Positions 4,562 to 5,821 of a stretch of DNA of 5,821 nt are shown here, piece by piece (positions within the stretch are counted from its first letter, which is position 1; each line of letters begins with the position of its first letter). Both the position numbers and the translations under genes were made by a program. This DNA comes from Armatimonadota bacterium (GTDB lineage Bacteria > Armatimonadota > Zipacnadia > Zipacnadales > VGFC01): positions 1 to 5,821 of the forward strand of contig VGFB01000280.1 in the NCBI GenBank assembly GCA_016869015.1, read 5' to 3'. A model generated the notes under the pieces. It saw nothing but the letters and a program-made list of their open reading frames with translations, did no database searches and was not told the DNA's origin.

Positions 4562-5122
4562 ATGCGGTGCCTGGTCGGCCTCGGCAATCCGGGATCGGCC
4601 TACGCGGCGACACGACACAACGTCGGCTTCCAGGTCGTCGACGCGCTGGCGGCCCGGCACGGCATCGACGTGGCCAAGCGCCGGCACCAGGCGCTGCTGG
4701 GGCGGGGGCGCATCGGCGAGGTGGAAGTCCTCCTGGTCAAGCCCCAGACGTTCATGAACGACAGCGGCCTGGCCGTGCGTCGCGTGCTGGAGTACTACCG
4801 TCTCGAGCCTTGCCACCTGCTGGTCGTCTGCGACGACATCAACCTCGATCTGGGTCAGTTGCGCCTCCGCCGCGCCGGCAGCCCCGGCGGGCAGAAGGGC
4901 CTGCGCTCCATCGGTCAACACCTTGGTCGGACCGACTTCGTGCGCCTGCGCATCGGCGTCGGGCGCCTGGAGACCGGCCGGGATGCGACGGGCTTCGTGC
5001 TGTCGCCCTTCCGGGCCTCGGAGCGCGAGGCGGCCGACGACGCGCTCCAGCAGGCGGCGGATGCCGTGGAGTGCGCGCTGCGCGAGGGCCTCGAGGCGGC
5101 GATGGGTCGGTACAACTCGTGA
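4562..5122 (+). CDS. pth: Peptidyl-tRNA hydrolase
   Basis: Pth cleaves the ester bond of peptidyl-tRNAs that drop off ribosomes, recycling tRNA in the cytoplasm. From ATG 4562 the protein has 186 residues, the normal size. It begins with the family start CLVGLGNPG (3-11), then TRHNVGF (17-23) with the catalytic His19. KPQTFMNDSG (60-69) follows, and CDDINLDLGQLRLRRAGSPGG, where Asp91 corresponds to E. coli Asp93. GGQKGLRSI (109-117) sits where E. coli has GGHNGLK, so the His113-Asn114 pair is Gln-Lys here. FVRLRIGVGR and VLSPF follow at the usual places. The 93 bases between rplY and pth hold no other gene that I can support. The rplY-pth order is a common bacterial pairing. The downstream gene begins 34 bases later. 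Confidence 0.96.
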   Translation: MRCLVGLGNPGSAYAATRHNVGFQVVDALAARHGIDVAKRRHQALLGRGRIGEVEVLLVKPQTFMNDSGLAVRRVLEYYRLEPCHLLVVCDDINLDLGQLRLRRAGSPGGQKGLRSIGQHLGRTDFVRLRIGVGRLETGRDATGFVLSPFRASEREAADDALQQAADAVECALREGLEAAMGRYNS

Positions 5123-5143
5123 GCGGCACAGCCGACCGTGCCC

Positions 5144-5149
5144 GGGGAG
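5144..5149 (+). promoter_or_regulatory. Ribosome binding site deciding the start of the last gene
   Basis: GGGGAG at 5144-5149 lies 7 bases before ATG 5157. The frame is open far upstream through pth, where its translation is Arg/Ser-rich shadow sequence. This site, together with the onset of a typical membrane-anchor N-terminus, fixes the start. Confidence 0.6.
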
Positions 5150-5156
5150 TCCAGGG

Positions 5157-5801
5157 ATGCCGCACAGTCGACGTCAGCCGTCCCGACCTCGCTGGAAGAC
5201 CGCGCTGCTGGGTTGCGGCATCGGGTGCGGGTCGGCTCTGCTGCTGGGCGCGCTTGCGGCGCTCATCGTCTTCCACAAGCTGACCGCCGTCCCGCCCGAG
5301 ATCGCCCGGGTGAGCGCGCCCGAACCGACTCCCCAGCCCGGCCAGCCGATCCCTGAGCCGCCCCCTCCCTACGAGACGCAGCGCCGGCAGGCCGAACAGG
5401 CGGCCCGTAGCGGAGTGCCGACGCCCGTGACGGTGCGGCTCACCGAGGGGCAGATCAACGACCTTATCGCCCAGAACGCCGGACAGGACGCCGAGGTGCA
5501 GAACGTGCGCGTGGCCTTCACCGGCGGAGATCTGCTGCTCACCGGAACGACGAACTGGCGAGGACGACACGTTTACGTCAGCGCGCTCGGACGCCCGCAG
5601 GCGGTGGGCGGGCGGCCGCACTTCCAGCTGCACTCCGTCCGCGTCGGCACCCTCGGAATGCCCGCCGCCGGAGTCGCGCGGCTGCAGGCGGAGATCGACC
5701 GCGGCATGGCGGACTGGGCCGCCAAGAACCCCTACGACGTCACCGACGTGTCCGTGTATGGGGGCCAGCTCGTCCTCTCCGGCACCACGCGCCCTCAGTG
5801 A
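5157..5801 (+). CDS. Membrane-anchored protein with extracytoplasmic beta-rich domain, unknown function
   Basis: The protein has 214 residues. It has a basic N-terminus (SRRQPSRPRWK), then one transmembrane helix at about 15-39 (TALLGCGIGCGSALLLGALAA...), suggesting an inside-to-outside signal anchor. A Pro-rich linker follows (about 53-72, APEPTPQPGQPIPEPPPPYE) and then a folded domain from about 90 to 212. The domain contains VTVRLTEGQINDLIAQN, alternating beta-like strands (VRVAFTGGDLLLTGT), an HFQLHSVRVGTLGMPAAGVARLQAEI segment, and a closing VSVYGGQLVLSGT. This pattern of a Leu/Thr-Glu-x-Gln-Ile-Asn start, paired strands and a late helix resembles DUF2140/YpmS- and DUF2993-type lipid-binding-like extracytoplasmic proteins, but only by eye. 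It starts 34 bases after pth and is probably co-transcribed. Twenty bases remain after the stop at 5799-5801. Confidence 0.8.
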   Translation: MPHSRRQPSRPRWKTALLGCGIGCGSALLLGALAALIVFHKLTAVPPEIARVSAPEPTPQPGQPIPEPPPPYETQRRQAEQAARSGVPTPVTVRLTEGQINDLIAQNAGQDAEVQNVRVAFTGGDLLLTGTTNWRGRHVYVSALGRPQAVGGRPHFQLHSVRVGTLGMPAAGVARLQAEIDRGMADWAAKNPYDVTDVSVYGGQLVLSGTTRPQ

Positions 5802-5821
5802 CCTCCGGCACGCAACCGGAC

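Overview
This is a very GC-rich bacterial window with strong G/C preference at codon third positions, frequent GTG starts and clear Shine-Dalgarno sequences. Every gene I accept is on the + strand. Dense packing, the set of housekeeping genes and the style of the proteins suggest an uncultivated GC-rich bacterium. From memory of gene order, a lineage such as Armatimonadota or a relative is possible, but the window cannot fix the phylum.

Layout. Bases 1-413 hold the 3' end of an unrecognised gene. Bases 414-1025 are the only accessory-looking part. They contain two long palindromes that share a 'GGGACAGGCACC' core (441-531 and 866-938), and these enclose a small two-helix membrane protein gene (570-809). 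That gene is also bracketed by a separate 21-bp inverted repeat (544-564 / 828-848). Bases 1026-5122 are a compact housekeeping run: rsmA (16S rRNA dimethyltransferase), ispE (MEP-pathway kinase, overlapping rsmA), a MobA-like NTP transferase, tRNA-Gln(UUG), rplY/ctc (ribosomal protein bL25) and pth (peptidyl-tRNA hydrolase). A membrane-anchored protein of unknown function closes the window (5157-5801).

How the genes fit together. RsmA, bL25, tRNA-Gln and Pth all serve ribosome assembly or translation, while IspE belongs to isoprenoid precursor synthesis. Short gaps and one 14-base overlap suggest one or two polycistronic transcripts. The tRNA lies inside the run, 12 bases after one stop codon and 42 bases before the next start, so it probably has to be cut from a longer RNA. 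No canonical hairpin-plus-T-run terminator was found.

The part most worth a second look is 441-938. Two mobile-looking palindromes share a 25-base core but have unrelated outer arms that still pair within each copy. They sit symmetrically around a small membrane gene that carries its own flanking inverted repeat. No transposase is present, so mobility would have to be supplied in trans.
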